Positions 18,057-27,827 of a stretch of 51,449 nt of DNA are shown piece by piece. The position numbers and the translations under genes are program-made. The notes beneath the pieces are model-generated. The model did no database searches. It had not been told where the DNA came from and was given only the letters and a program-made list of their open reading frames with translations. Location of the stretch: the NCBI RefSeq assembly GCF_020164485.1, contig NZ_JAIQZA010000030.1, positions 1 to 51,449 on the forward strand. Direction: 5' to 3'. This stretch comes from Salegentibacter tibetensis. Its GTDB lineage: Bacteria > Bacteroidota > Bacteroidia > Flavobacteriales > Flavobacteriaceae. Within the stretch, counting starts at the first letter, position 1. Every line of letters starts with the position of its first letter.

Positions 18057-18439
18057 TTTTTGCCGGCATTGGGCTTATAATGCAGGAATAAATTAATCCA
18101 GATATTTCGGGAAAGTCTTATAATAAAAGGCATAAATACAACCAGCGTTCCTATAATGGCCCAAAAAGAAGTCATTAAGCCGCCACCAAAAAAATAATAG
18201 GCGATTACAAAAGCAGCTACGGCAAATGCGATTCCCAGCGCATAACTCACATACATAGCTCCAAAAAAGAAAGATGGCTCTATTTTATACTTGGAGCCAC
18301 AGCTAGAACAATGTTCGTGCATATCAAAAATACGCCCCAATTTATAAGGATTACTTTCAAGATACATACTTTCTTCGTGACAAACTGGGCAGGTTCCTGT
18401 GAGTATGCTGTAAAGCTTGGTTCCTTTTAAAAATTTCAT
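18053..18439 (-). CDS. DUF983 membrane protein with zinc-ribbon-like head
   Basis: This 128-residue protein begins with two CxxC pairs (C17/C20 in CPVC, C44/C47 in CSSC) that could bind zinc. Two membrane helices follow (SYALGIAFAVAAFVIAYYF and FWAIIGTLVVFMPFIIRL). This matches the DUF983 family, whose function is unknown. It is convergent with the FAD oxidoreductase and divergent from the ABC-F gene. Confidence 0.85.
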   Translation of the reverse strand: MKFLKGTKLYSILTGTCPVCHEESMYLESNPYKLGRIFDMHEHCSSCGSKYKIEPSFFFGAMYVSYALGIAFAVAAFVIAYYFFGGGLMTSFWAIIGTLVVFMPFIIRLSRNIWINLFLHYKPNAGKN

Positions 18440-18546
18440 AATTGGTTGTCAGGGAGTTATAAGTTTTGCTGCGGCTTTATATTGGGAGCGAACATATTTT
18501 TTTCACGTTGTAAATTTAGGCATATTTGCAAAAATAAAATCTACAA

Positions 18547-20466
18547 ATGCTTAATATTCATAATCTCTCTGTTTCTTTTGGCGGAGAATATCTTTTTGAG
18601 GAAATAACCTTTAGACTTGGCGCCGGAGATCGCGTAGGTTTGATAGGAAAGAATGGTGCCGGAAAATCTACAATGCTGAAAATTCTTGCTGGAGAGCAGG
18701 AGTATGACGAAGGTCAGATTGCGCGTGATAAAGAACTTAATATTGGTTTTTTAAAACAGGATATTGATTTTGAGCAAGGCCGAACTGTTTTGGAAGAAGC
18801 ACAACAGGCTTTTGTTGAAATAAAGAAACTCGAAAAGCAAATCGATGAAATTAACCATCAATTAGCTACCAGAACCGATTACGAAAGTGAATCTTATACC
18901 CAGCTTATTCAGGATTTAAGCGAGATAACCCATACTTATGAAATTATAGGGGGTTATAATTATGAAGGCGATACCGAAAAGGTTTTGCTCGGTCTTGGTT
19001 TTCAGCGGGATCAATTTGATAAAATTACCGAGACTTTTTCCGGAGGTTGGAGAATGCGTATAGAACTGGCAAAACTCTTACTTCAGAATAATGATATTCT
19101 TCTTCTGGATGAGCCTACCAACCATCTTGATATAGAAAGTATCATCTGGTTAGAGAACTTCCTGAATAATTATGCCGGTTGTGTAATAATTGTTTCGCAC
19201 GATAAAATGTTCCTGGATAATGTAACGAATAGGACCATAGAAATTTCGCTTGGCCAAATTTACGATTTCAATAAACCGTATTCAAAGTATCTGGTACTTA
19301 GAGGTGAGTTAAGGGAGCAGCAACTCGCTTCGCAAAAAAATCAGCAGAAGGAAATTGAACAAACCGAAAAACTGATTGAAAAATTTCGGGCCAAAGCCTC
19401 AAAAGCTTCTATGGCGCAGTCACTTATCAAAAAACTGGATAAGATAGACCGTATTGAGGTTGATGAAGATGATAATGCCGTGATGAATGTAAGTTTCCCA
19501 ATTTCTATTCAACCGGGAAAAGTGGTGATTGAAGCAGAAGGCATTAGTAAAGCCTACGGCGATAATCAGGTGTTGAAAGATATTGACCTTTTAATAGAAC
19601 GCGGAAGTAAAATTGCCTTTGTGGGGCAGAACGGCCAGGGAAAAACCACGCTTGCAAAAATTATAATCAACGAAATTTCTTATGAAGGAAATTTAAAACT
19701 GGGCCACAACGTTCAATTAGGTTATTTTGCGCAAAATCAAGCCGATTACCTGGATGGTGAAAAAACCGTTCACGATATTATGATCGATGCCGCCAACGAA
19801 AAGAACAGAAGTAAGGTTCGTGATATGTTGGGGTCTTTCTTGTTTAGAGGCGATGAAGTTGAAAAGAAGGTGAAAGTACTCTCTGGTGGTGAAAGGAACC
19901 GCCTGGCGCTTTGTAAACTCATGTTACAGCCGTTTAATGTGCTTATTATGGATGAGCCTACCAATCACCTTGACATTAAGTCTAAGAACGTACTTAAGGA
20001 AGCCTTGAACAGATTTGAAGGGACTTTAATAATTGTTTCGCACGATAGAGATTTCCTTCAGGGACTTGGGAACAAAGTCTACGAATTTAAGGATACCAAA
20101 ATCAAAGAATACCTGGGCGATATTAATTACTTTTTAGATCAGCGTAAGCTGGAGGATATGCGTAGTGTAGAGAAAAAGGAAAAAGCGGCCAAAATTCAAA
20201 AAGATGCTGCCGGTTCCAACAACAAAAAAGCCTACAAAGATCAGAAGAAAGTAAAATCCTTAAAAAACAGGTTAAGCAATACCGAATCCAAGATCACCAA
20301 GCTGGAGAAGGACCTTGAAGCGAGTGATATGGAATTAGCAACAAATTATGATGAAGTTTCTGCCAAACCTGGTTACCTGGATAAGTATAAAACAAAAAAG
20401 AAAGAGCTGAATTCCCTGATGAAAGAATGGGAAGAAATTCAGGAAAACCTGGATGGTTTAGCATAA
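18547..20466 (+). CDS. ABC-F family ATPase (Uup/YkpA-like)
   Basis: This 639-residue soluble protein has two ATP-binding cassettes and no membrane segment, the ABC-F layout of ribosome-associated translation factors. Walker A motifs are GKNGAGKS (34-41) and GQNGQGKT (about 360). Signatures are FSGGWRMR (about 164) and LSGGERNR (about 445). Both Walker B sites are followed by DEPTNHLD. The linker between cassettes is helical and charged. The C-terminal 90 residues form a Lys/Glu-rich coiled coil, as in Uup. Family knowledge suggests a housekeeping ribosome-related role. Antibiotic resistance is possible in this superfamily but not indicated here. Confidence 0.95.
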   Translation: MLNIHNLSVSFGGEYLFEEITFRLGAGDRVGLIGKNGAGKSTMLKILAGEQEYDEGQIARDKELNIGFLKQDIDFEQGRTVLEEAQQAFVEIKKLEKQIDEINHQLATRTDYESESYTQLIQDLSEITHTYEIIGGYNYEGDTEKVLLGLGFQRDQFDKITETFSGGWRMRIELAKLLLQNNDILLLDEPTNHLDIESIIWLENFLNNYAGCVIIVSHDKMFLDNVTNRTIEISLGQIYDFNKPYSKYLVLRGELREQQLASQKNQQKEIEQTEKLIEKFRAKASKASMAQSLIKKLDKIDRIEVDEDDNAVMNVSFPISIQPGKVVIEAEGISKAYGDNQVLKDIDLLIERGSKIAFVGQNGQGKTTLAKIIINEISYEGNLKLGHNVQLGYFAQNQADYLDGEKTVHDIMIDAANEKNRSKVRDMLGSFLFRGDEVEKKVKVLSGGERNRLALCKLMLQPFNVLIMDEPTNHLDIKSKNVLKEALNRFEGTLIIVSHDRDFLQGLGNKVYEFKDTKIKEYLGDINYFLDQRKLEDMRSVEKKEKAAKIQKDAAGSNNKKAYKDQKKVKSLKNRLSNTESKITKLEKDLEASDMELATNYDEVSAKPGYLDKYKTKKKELNSLMKEWEEIQENLDGLA

Positions 20467-20526
20467 ACAATTCTTATAATTTCAACTTCAAATTAAACCA
20501 AACGGACTAATAGGTGTCCTATAGAC

Positions 20527-21669
20527 ATGGATAAACGCAAAATCATTCTTTCCATTCTGGGAGTCTTACTTATTGCTTTAGCTGTTTTTGGGGCCAAAGC
20601 AATTATTGATAGCAATGTAAAAGAGGTGCCCGAAAACACCAAAGTAATTAAAAATGTGTTTGTGAGAACCGTGGAAAACCGAAAAGTGCCCATTGTGGTT
20701 CCCGCTAATGGGAATGTTACCGCGCTTAAAAAAATGGAGCTTTTTTCTGAAGTAGAAGGAATTTTTCAGCGTAGCAGTAAAGATTTTAGACCCGGCCAGC
20801 ATTACGATAGAGGCCAGGTGCTTTTAAGTATCAATTCAGAAGAATACTCAGCAAGTGTGCGTTCGGCTAAAAGTGAATTATTCAATAATATTACTTCTAT
20901 AATGCCAGACCTTAGAATGGATTATCCAGATTCCTTTCAGAAATGGCAGGATTACCTCAATAATTTCGATGTAAACAGCACGACAAAACCATTGCCTGAG
21001 CCAGATTCAGATAAAGAGAAATATTTTATTACCGGCCGCGGAATCCAATCGGCTTATTACGAAATAAAAAACCTTGAAGAACGCCTTAGAAAATTTAATA
21101 TAATAGCGCCATTTGATGGAGTTTTAACTGAGGCTGCTGTTAATCCTGGTACATTAGTGAGACCCGGACAAAAACTTGGTGAATTTATAGATCCTTCGGT
21201 TTACGAACTGGAAGTAGCCGTTGGAAAAAAATTCTCAGATTTGCTGGAAATAGGGGAGGATGTAGCCCTTCAGGATCTTGACGGGAATCAAACTTATTCC
21301 GGTACGGTAAGCAGGATAAATGCAAGAGTAGACCGGGCTTCACAAACCATTCAGGTTTTTATTAGAATTGAAGATCCAAACATTCGGGAAGGGATGTACC
21401 TGGAGGCTAAATTAGATGCCCGCGACGAAGAAGATGCTATAGAAATTGCAAGGGAACTGTTGATAGACCGCTCAAAGGTTTACTTGGTAAGGGATAGCTT
21501 GTTGGTATTAGAAGAAATTAACCCTGTTTATTTTTCTAGTAATAAAGTGGTGATTAAGGGGCTTGAAGATGGAGATAAATTGGTTTCAGCTCCTGTGCCC
21601 GGGGCATATCCGGGAATGAAAGTGCAAATACAGCAACGAAAGGATACCGCTAAAGTCGAGGAATTTTGA
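20527..21669 (+). CDS. RND efflux periplasmic adaptor (membrane fusion protein), system 1
   Basis: This 380-residue adaptor links the RND pump to its outer-membrane channel. One N-terminal membrane anchor (IILSILGVLLIALAVFGAKA) is not followed by a lipobox. The lipoyl/barrel-sandwich parts are visible (PANGNVTALKKMELFSEVEG early and FNIIAPFDGVLTEAAVNPGTLVRPG near 200). The short hairpin between them (about 120-190) is interrupted by a PDSDKEKYF loop. A beta-barrel (VSRINARVDRASQTIQVFIRIED) follows. It is first of an adaptor-permease-channel operon, and its stop overlaps the TTG start of the permease. Confidence 0.93.
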   Translation: MDKRKIILSILGVLLIALAVFGAKAIIDSNVKEVPENTKVIKNVFVRTVENRKVPIVVPANGNVTALKKMELFSEVEGIFQRSSKDFRPGQHYDRGQVLLSINSEEYSASVRSAKSELFNNITSIMPDLRMDYPDSFQKWQDYLNNFDVNSTTKPLPEPDSDKEKYFITGRGIQSAYYEIKNLEERLRKFNIIAPFDGVLTEAAVNPGTLVRPGQKLGEFIDPSVYELEVAVGKKFSDLLEIGEDVALQDLDGNQTYSGTVSRINARVDRASQTIQVFIRIEDPNIREGMYLEAKLDARDEEDAIEIARELLIDRSKVYLVRDSLLVLEEINPVYFSSNKVVIKGLEDGDKLVSAPVPGAYPGMKVQIQQRKDTAKVEEF

Positions 21670-24600
21670 GAAAATTAATCAGTTATTTTATAAAATATGA
21701 GGTAGCCGTAAATGTGGTAATCCTCGCATTTTTAATTTTTGGCCTGGTAGGGGTATTCAGTTTAAATTCTTCATTTTTTCCGTTAGAAGATTCCCGTATC
21801 ATCAACGTCAATGTAAATTATCCCGGTTCAGCTCCTGAAGAGATTGAAGAAGGGATTATTTTAAAAATAGAAGATAACCTTAAAGGCCTGGTAGGTATAG
21901 ACCGGGTAACATCTACAGCGCGTGAAAGTGGTGGTTCAATTACTGTTGAAATAGAGCAGGGCGAAAACATAGATGTGATGCTCACCGAAGTGAAAAATGC
22001 GGTAGATCGCGTGCCCACTTTTCCCGGCGGAATGGAGCCCTTGGTGGTCTCAAAAGAGGAGAGGGTTAGGCCTTCTATCAGTTTTGCCATTAGCGGCGAA
22101 GGTGTTCCGCTGGTGACGCTGAAGCGCATTAGCGAGCAAATTGAGAACGACCTAAGGCAGCTTGACGGGATCTCACAAATCGAGATTTCCGGATTTCCTG
22201 AAGAAGAAATTGAAATAGCGGTTAGCCAGGACGATCTTTTAGCTTATAACCTAAGTTTTGAAGAAGTTGCCAGGACGGTTGGCGCAGCAAATATTTTAAG
22301 CACCGGCGGTACTATTAAAACCGAAGCCGAAGATTACCTGATTAGGGCAAATAGCAGAAGTTATTATGCCGATGCTTTAAACGATCTGGTAATAAGGTCT
22401 ACGGCTACCGGCCAAACCACCCGTTTAAGCGATGTCGCTGAAGTAAGGGATCAATTTGGGGAGACTTCCAACTCTTCCTATTTCAACGGAAATATTGCTG
22501 TTAATGTAGCAATTAGCAATACCAATAATGAAGATCTTTTATCGGCTGCGAAGACGGTAAAGGAGTACATAAAAGATTATAACTCGAAAAGCAGCAATAT
22601 TCGATTGGATGTTGTTTCAGATTCCTCCATTACATTAAGTCAGCGAACTCAGTTGCTGCTTGAAAATGGTGCGATGGGAATATTTCTTGTCTTGTTGTTC
22701 CTTTCTATCTTTCTAAATACCAGACTGGCTTTTTGGGTAGCTTTCGGGCTTCCGGTGGCATTCCTTGGGATGTTTATGTTTGCCGGGCAGTTTGGAGTAA
22801 CTATAAACGTCCTCTCGTTATTCGGGATGATTATCGTAATTGGGATCCTGGTAGATGATGGGATTGTAATTGGTGAAAATATCTATCAGCATTACGAAAT
22901 GGGGAAAACTCCCGTTCAGGCGGCGTTAGATGGTACTATGGAAGTGATTCCGCCAATTATTTCTGCTATTTTAACCACGGTTTTGGCATTTTCCACCTTC
23001 TTGTTCCTGGATAGTAGGATAGGGGAATTTTTTGGAGAGGTTTCCACGGTCGTGATACTCACATTGGTGGTTTCGCTGGTAGAAGCACTTATCATTTTGC
23101 CGGCCCACATTGCCCATTCCAAAGCTTTACAGGCTCGAAATCCTGAAGAGGATAAGAAGAAAAAAGGTCTGGCAAAGCTCTTTGTTAAAATGCGGGTGGT
23201 AAATAGAATCGGGGATCGTGTAATGACTTTCTTGAGGGATAAATTTTATAGCCCTACCCTAAAGTTTGTGCTTAGGCAACAAATGCTTGCTTTAGGTATT
23301 TTGGTAGCCGTTTTAATTCTTACTATTGGAGCTATTGGTGGCAATTGGATTAGGGTAACGCTATTCCCTAGTATTGCAAGTGATCGCGTGAGTATAGATC
23401 TTTTAATGGCGGAAGGCGTAAACCCGGAGAGAACAGATTCTATTATCTCTATGGTTGAAGATGCTGCCTGGCGTGTAAATGAAGATTTTTCCAGCCGCCA
23501 AAGTGGTAATAAGCAAGTGGTAGAAAATACTATAAAAAGAGTTGGTCCCGGTAACAACAAAGCCTCATTACAGGTAAATTTACTTCCCGGGGAAGAAAGG
23601 GATTTTGGTTCGCCAGAAATCACCAATGCCATAAGAGATGAAGTAGGCCCCGTGTATGGGGTAGAGAACCTTACTTTTGGATCTGGAGGTAATTTTGGAG
23701 GAGATCCTGTTTCGGTTTCATTGTTGGGGAATAATCTTCAGGAGCTGGAAGCGGCGAAAGAAGAATTAAAAGAGAATTTTGAAAATAATCCACTATTAAA
23801 GGATGTAAAAGATAACGATCCGCAGGGAATAAAAGAGATCAATATTAAATTGAAGGAGAGTGCTTATGCTCTTGGTCTTGATCTTAGCGAAGTGATGCGA
23901 CAGGTTAGAAACGGATTTTTTGGAACCCCGGTGCAACGTTTTCAACGTGGTCAGGATGAAATTAGAGTTTGGGTGCGCTACGATTTAAAAAACCGCTCTT
24001 CTATTAACGATTTAGACGATATGCGTTTAACAACCCCAGGTGGAGATCGCGTACCCTTTGATGAAATTGCCAACTATGAAATTGTTAGAGGAACCGAGTC
24101 TATAAGTCACTTAGACGGGCTTCGGGAAATTAGGGTAAGTGCAGATATGGAAGATCCCAACGGTAGTTCTACAGATATTCTCGCAGACATTAGAAGCGAC
24201 GTAATGCCTGATTTGCTTTCGAAATATCCTAGTCTTTCGGTTTCTTATGAAGGACAAAACAGGGAAGCCAACAAATTGACCAGTTCCGCTGAAGGTGTTT
24301 TACCCATTGTTTTATTCCTTATTTATGCGGTGATCGCTTTCACTTTTAGAAGTTATAGTCAGCCATTGTTATTAATGATTATGATTCCTTTTAGTATTAT
24401 TGGCGTTGCCTGGGGTCACTGGATCCACGATTTCCCGGTAAATGTACTTTCTGCATTGGGTATTATTGCCCTGGTGGGAATTATGGTGAATGATGGGTTG
24501 GTGCTTATTAGTAAATTTAACGGAAACCTGCGAGACGGGATGAAATTTGAAGATGCACTATACGAAGCCGGCCGGGCGAGATTCAGGGCTATTTTCCTTA

Positions 24601-24872
24601 CTTCCCTGACCACTATAGCAGGTATGGCACCCTTACTTCTGGAAAAAAGCAGGCAGGCGCAATTTTTAAAACCAATGGCAATCTCTATTTCTTACGGAAT
24701 CGCCATCGCTACGGTTTTAACATTGCTTTTATTGCCATTACTTTTATCGATCAGTAATAATATTAAAGTAGGCGGGAAATGGCTTGCAAGCGGCAACAGA
24801 GTGACTCATGAAGAAGTTGAACGAGCTATTAAAGAACAAAAAGAAGAAAAAGCGCATGGAGAGATCGGGTAA
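21666..24872 (+). CDS. RND efflux permease (AcrB/MexB superfamily), system 1
   Basis: This 1068-residue inner-membrane pump is proton-driven. I accept the TTG start at 21666, which overlaps the adaptor stop by four bases, because MRKLISYFIKYEVAVNVVIL begins the first helix and no upstream alternative exists. Twelve membrane helices can be placed in the usual 1 + 5 and 1 + 5 pattern. The fourth helix carries the proton-relay pair D397-D398 in GILVDDGIVIGENI. Two large periplasmic loops (about 35-335 and 565-870) form the porter domains. Substrate cannot be predicted. The C terminus overlaps the channel gene by 17 bases. Confidence 0.95.
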   Translation: MRKLISYFIKYEVAVNVVILAFLIFGLVGVFSLNSSFFPLEDSRIINVNVNYPGSAPEEIEEGIILKIEDNLKGLVGIDRVTSTARESGGSITVEIEQGENIDVMLTEVKNAVDRVPTFPGGMEPLVVSKEERVRPSISFAISGEGVPLVTLKRISEQIENDLRQLDGISQIEISGFPEEEIEIAVSQDDLLAYNLSFEEVARTVGAANILSTGGTIKTEAEDYLIRANSRSYYADALNDLVIRSTATGQTTRLSDVAEVRDQFGETSNSSYFNGNIAVNVAISNTNNEDLLSAAKTVKEYIKDYNSKSSNIRLDVVSDSSITLSQRTQLLLENGAMGIFLVLLFLSIFLNTRLAFWVAFGLPVAFLGMFMFAGQFGVTINVLSLFGMIIVIGILVDDGIVIGENIYQHYEMGKTPVQAALDGTMEVIPPIISAILTTVLAFSTFLFLDSRIGEFFGEVSTVVILTLVVSLVEALIILPAHIAHSKALQARNPEEDKKKKGLAKLFVKMRVVNRIGDRVMTFLRDKFYSPTLKFVLRQQMLALGILVAVLILTIGAIGGNWIRVTLFPSIASDRVSIDLLMAEGVNPERTDSIISMVEDAAWRVNEDFSSRQSGNKQVVENTIKRVGPGNNKASLQVNLLPGEERDFGSPEITNAIRDEVGPVYGVENLTFGSGGNFGGDPVSVSLLGNNLQELEAAKEELKENFENNPLLKDVKDNDPQGIKEINIKLKESAYALGLDLSEVMRQVRNGFFGTPVQRFQRGQDEIRVWVRYDLKNRSSINDLDDMRLTTPGGDRVPFDEIANYEIVRGTESISHLDGLREIRVSADMEDPNGSSTDILADIRSDVMPDLLSKYPSLSVSYEGQNREANKLTSSAEGVLPIVLFLIYAVIAFTFRSYSQPLLLMIMIPFSIIGVAWGHWIHDFPVNVLSALGIIALVGIMVNDGLVLISKFNGNLRDGMKFEDALYEAGRARFRAIFLTSLTTIAGMAPLLLEKSRQAQFLKPMAISISYGIAIATVLTLLLLPLLLSISNNIKVGGKWLASGNRVTHEEVERAIKEQKEEKAHGEIG

Positions 24873-26190
24873 TTTAATGCTTATGATCACTCTTCTTTTT
24901 ATGGGCGCTGTTGCGGCTCAGGAAAAGGAAGTTATAACGAAGGAAGAAGCTATAGCGCTGGCATTAGAGCGTAATTACGGTATAGAAATGGCTAATAATG
25001 ATGTGGAAATAGCAGAAAATAACCAGGGAATTCTTAATTCCGGTTATTTACCATCGGTTACTGGTCGTGCGGGTGCTGTTTACGATCTTAGGAATAGGTT
25101 TACAGAGCCTGAAGTAGGCGACCCTTTAGACCAGCGTGGTATAGAAAGCAATACTTATAATGCTTCAGTAAATATAGACTATACATTATTTGATGGTTTA
25201 GGAAGATTTTACAATTATAAAAGTCTTAAAGAACAATACGATCTAACTAAACTTCAGGCGAGGGAAACCATAGAAAATACCATGCTGCAATTATTGTCCG
25301 TCTATTATGAAATTGCAAGGCTTACCGAAAATGTGGAGGTACTGGAAGATGTCCTGCAAACTTCGAAAGATCGTGTGACGAGAGCGCAATATCAGTTTGA
25401 TTACGGGCAAAGCAATAACCTGGCGGTACTTAATGCCAGGGTAGATGTAAATAACGATAGTGTTACACTGCTTCAAACACGCCAGCAACTGGATAATACA
25501 AAGCGGGATTTAAATGTGTTGGTGGACCGCCAAATAACCGATAAGGACTTTGCGGTAGATACCACGGTTAATTTTATTCCGAAGTTACAACTGGAAGCCT
25601 ATATAGAAGTGGCCGAAGCCAATAATGTATCCTTGCTTCAGCTGGACAGGAACCTGGCAATTACAGATTATGACATTAAAATAAGCAAATCTGGTTATTT
25701 ACCTACAATAGACCTAAACGGATCTTATGGCTGGAATTACAACCGAAGCGCTGCCACAGCTTTCTTTCCCGGAAGTAGGCAAAATAGTGATGGTATTTCT
25801 GGAGGAGTAAGCTTAACCTGGAATCTTTTTGATGGCGGAACCACTTCTGTGCAGATTCAGAATGCTAAAATAAACCACGAAAATCAGGAGTTGCAAAAGA
25901 AACAGGTAGCGCTTGGAATTAGAAGGGATATTGCTAATGCTCTTGGAAATTATGAAAACCGATTGTATATTTTAAGGGTTCAGGAAGAGAATGTAGCTAC
26001 CAACCAGGATAATTTTGAACGTTCAAAAGAACAATTTAATCTTGGAAGAATTACCTCTATTGAATTCAGGCAGGCGCAGGTTAATCTAATAGATGCGAAA
26101 ACCAGTCTAAATCTTGCAAAATATGATGCAAAGATTGCTGAATTAGAGCTGTTGCAGCTCACTGGCCAATTGTTGAATATTCAATTATAG
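24856..26190 (+). CDS. TolC-family outer-membrane channel, system 1
   Basis: This outer-membrane efflux protein has two long OEP helical repeats. I choose the ATG at 24856 (444 residues), which gives a signal peptide (MERSGNLMLMITLLFMGAVAAQ) right away. An in-frame ATG at 24808 would add a Lys-rich stretch of 16 residues that lies inside the permease gene. The mature start KEVITKEEAIALALERNYGI is the usual TolC opening. The repeats show YNASVNIDYTLFDGLGRFYNYK and GGVSLTWNLFDGGTTSVQIQNAK, both with the family LFDGG-like turn. It closes the operon. Confidence 0.93.
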   Translation: MERSGNLMLMITLLFMGAVAAQEKEVITKEEAIALALERNYGIEMANNDVEIAENNQGILNSGYLPSVTGRAGAVYDLRNRFTEPEVGDPLDQRGIESNTYNASVNIDYTLFDGLGRFYNYKSLKEQYDLTKLQARETIENTMLQLLSVYYEIARLTENVEVLEDVLQTSKDRVTRAQYQFDYGQSNNLAVLNARVDVNNDSVTLLQTRQQLDNTKRDLNVLVDRQITDKDFAVDTTVNFIPKLQLEAYIEVAEANNVSLLQLDRNLAITDYDIKISKSGYLPTIDLNGSYGWNYNRSAATAFFPGSRQNSDGISGGVSLTWNLFDGGTTSVQIQNAKINHENQELQKKQVALGIRRDIANALGNYENRLYILRVQEENVATNQDNFERSKEQFNLGRITSIEFRQAQVNLIDAKTSLNLAKYDAKIAELELLQLTGQLLNIQL

Positions 26191-26192
26191 CT

Positions 26193-26375
26193 ATGTTTGA
26201 ACATTTTTTTCAATGCCCTTATTGCTGGGAAGAAATCTCTGTCTTGTTAGATCCCTCAGTAAGCAGGCAAACCTATATTGAGGACTGTGAGAATTGTTGT
26301 AATCCTATAGAAATAACGGTTTCATTTGAGAATGGAATATTAACTTCTTATCAAGCTGTGAATATTGAACAGTAA
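26193..26375 (+). CDS. CPXCG motif-containing cysteine-rich small protein
   Basis: This 60-residue protein is a small zinc-ribbon family member. C8-P-Y-C11 and C32-x2-C35-C36 can bind one zinc. The start FEHFFQCPYCWEEISVLLD and the middle YIEDCENCCNPIEI match the CPXCG family; here the residue after the first pair is W rather than G. Role unknown. It begins two bases after the TolC stop, so it is probably read on the efflux transcript. Confidence 0.85.
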   Translation: MFEHFFQCPYCWEEISVLLDPSVSRQTYIEDCENCCNPIEITVSFENGILTSYQAVNIEQ

Positions 26376-26456
26376 AAGAAGGCTGTATTATTCTCAATTA
26401 GCTTCAGGTTTCATTTTCTTTTTTTAACTTCGGAAACATACTAACCCATTCGTACA

Positions 26457-26810
26457 ATGGAAAAAACTTTCGAATTTTCCGAAAACGTCGTTGGATTCAT
26501 GGTCAACAAGGAAATCGGTCAAAAGAAAATGGAAGAAATTCTTTCAAAAATAAAAGCTCGTTTGCAAAAGGTGAGTCCTATTTGCCTGTACCTGGAGGAT
26601 GAATCGGATGAGGGAATATCAATTGGAGGTTTTTTGAAAGCTGTTGAATTTCATTTTTCCCATTCCAGAGACCTGGAAAAAATAGCTATCGTTACTGATG
26701 ATGAGCTGTTTAAGAAATCCATGGAGATGAAAGATTTGTTTGTTCCTGCGGAGGTAAAATCCTTTAAAAGAAAGGATCGGGTGGAGGCTATGAATTGGGT
26801 AATGATTTAA
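26457..26810 (+). CDS. SpoIIAA/STAS-like protein
   Basis: This 117-residue cytoplasmic protein resembles the SpoIIAA-like (STAS fold) family: the start VVGFMVNKEIG, an alternating beta-alpha pattern, ICLYLEDESDEGISIGGFLKAVEFHF in the middle and a C-terminal AMNWV after FKRKDRVEA. Members are often found as lone stress or membrane-associated proteins. No partner is visible nearby. It lies just upstream of the tRNA promoter. Confidence 0.7.
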   Translation: MEKTFEFSENVVGFMVNKEIGQKKMEEILSKIKARLQKVSPICLYLEDESDEGISIGGFLKAVEFHFSHSRDLEKIAIVTDDELFKKSMEMKDLFVPAEVKSFKRKDRVEAMNWVMI

Positions 26811-26822
26811 TTTAAAAAAAGC

Positions 26823-26853
26823 TTTGGAGAAATAAAAAATGACTGTATATTTG
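26823..26853 (+). promoter_or_regulatory. Promoter of the initiator tRNA gene
   Basis: TTTG (26823-26826), exactly 19 bases, then TATATTTG (26846-26853). This is a full match to the Bacteroidota consensus and the best promoter in the window. It is 10 bases upstream of the tRNA. Confidence 0.85.
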
Positions 26854-26863
26854 CAGTCGATAT

Positions 26864-26937
<74 letters not shown>

Positions 26938-26949
26938 TAGCAAAGACAA

Positions 26950-26978
26950 GGCTTCACAGAAATGTGAAGCCTTTTTTT
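26950..26978 (+). terminator. Rho-independent terminator of the initiator tRNA
   Basis: A perfect nine-pair stem (26950-26958 with 26963-26971) with a GAAA tetraloop is followed by seven T. It stands 13 bases after the tRNA. Confidence 0.92.
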
Positions 26979-26986
26979 ATGAACTG

Positions 26987-27007
26987 GGTACAACATAGGT
27001 ACAACAT
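26987..27007 (+). repeat. Two tandem copies of GGTACAACAT
   Basis: The ten-base unit occurs at 26987-26996 and 26998-27007, one base apart (11-base period, one helical turn). It lies between the tRNA terminator and an AT-rich stretch, and is followed by a TTTTGG-AAAA-CCAAAA hairpin (27008-27023). I see no gene from here to 27231. Direct repeats at a tRNA 3' side can be recombinase arm sites, but no integrase is present. Confidence 0.6.
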
Positions 27008-27231
27008 TTTTGGAAAACCAAAATTTCATAAAATTTAACGTTAATTAACATTGTTTGCCCGTGTTCTCTATTTTACTCTTTAAATAATACATTCTAACTA
27101 ATTGTAAAAATTTAAAATCCTTATAAGGGTATTAGCTCAAATTCAAACTACCCAATTCTCTAAATCTAATAGTCCTTCTTATTTTTGATCCGATATTTTT
27201 CAAGCTCATATTATTTCTCTAAGTTTGAAAT

Positions 27232-27651
27232 ATGAATAGGAATTCCTCTTCAATATTCTTTTTGATTCTCATGGTTCTTCTTATTGTTCCCTGGGAAGGA
27301 ATTTGTTCTGCCCATTTATTACATCCTGAACATCACGATAAGGATGCGGATAAGCCAAGTATCTGTGATCTTAGAAGGAACTACACTGACAAGGAAGCAG
27401 TAGTTTGGCCTCCTATGGATTGCGAAAATCAGGAATTGATAACAGGTTCTTTTGAAAAACCAACGAATGATAAGCAATCTATAAGTTCTGAAACAATTCT
27501 ATTAGCTGCGATTATTCTAAACGTGGCATACTTACCTCCGGCTCAAAAAAGTGTTGAGTCACAGGAAATCCTCTATCATAATCTAGCACCTCCCGCAGCA
27601 ATAAATCCATTACGCGGCCCACCATCTACCTTCTTCTCTCAGAAGGTTTAA
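27232..27651 (+). CDS. Small exported His-rich protein ahead of RND system 2, function unknown
   Basis: I do not recognise this 139-residue protein. Residues 1-27 form a signal peptide (SIFFLILMVLLIVPWEGICSA). Directly after it comes a His/Asp cluster (HLLHPEHHDKDADK) that could bind a metal. A second hydrophobic stretch (ILLAAIILNVAYLPPA, about 88-103) may be a membrane helix, and the end is Pro-rich (APPAAINPLRGPPS). It is 176 bases upstream of an RND permease on the same strand, so an accessory or metal-sensing role for that system is plausible but unproven. Confidence 0.6.
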   Translation: MNRNSSSIFFLILMVLLIVPWEGICSAHLLHPEHHDKDADKPSICDLRRNYTDKEAVVWPPMDCENQELITGSFEKPTNDKQSISSETILLAAIILNVAYLPPAQKSVESQEILYHNLAPPAAINPLRGPPSTFFSQKV

Positions 27652-27827
27652 TATTTTATATTTTTTTATTATGCTAATTAGAAGCTATTTCAGCACACAT
27701 TTTTTGTGATTGATAATAATTCTAATGCAGCAGTGCTTTTTAATATATTATAGTTAGACTTTCCCACTAACGAAAAGCAACCCCTTCTCGCTTTTCAAAG
27801 TATTATCCTATTTTAAAAAAATTCTAA

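Noticed and set aside
18547-20466. ABC-F gene as an antibiotic-resistance determinant
   Set aside because: The Uup-like coiled-coil C terminus and core-genome setting fit a housekeeping factor better.
27220-27227. TAAGTTTG as promoter of the His-rich exported protein
   Set aside because: The element matches TAnnTTTG but is five bases from the ATG, so transcription would start inside the gene.
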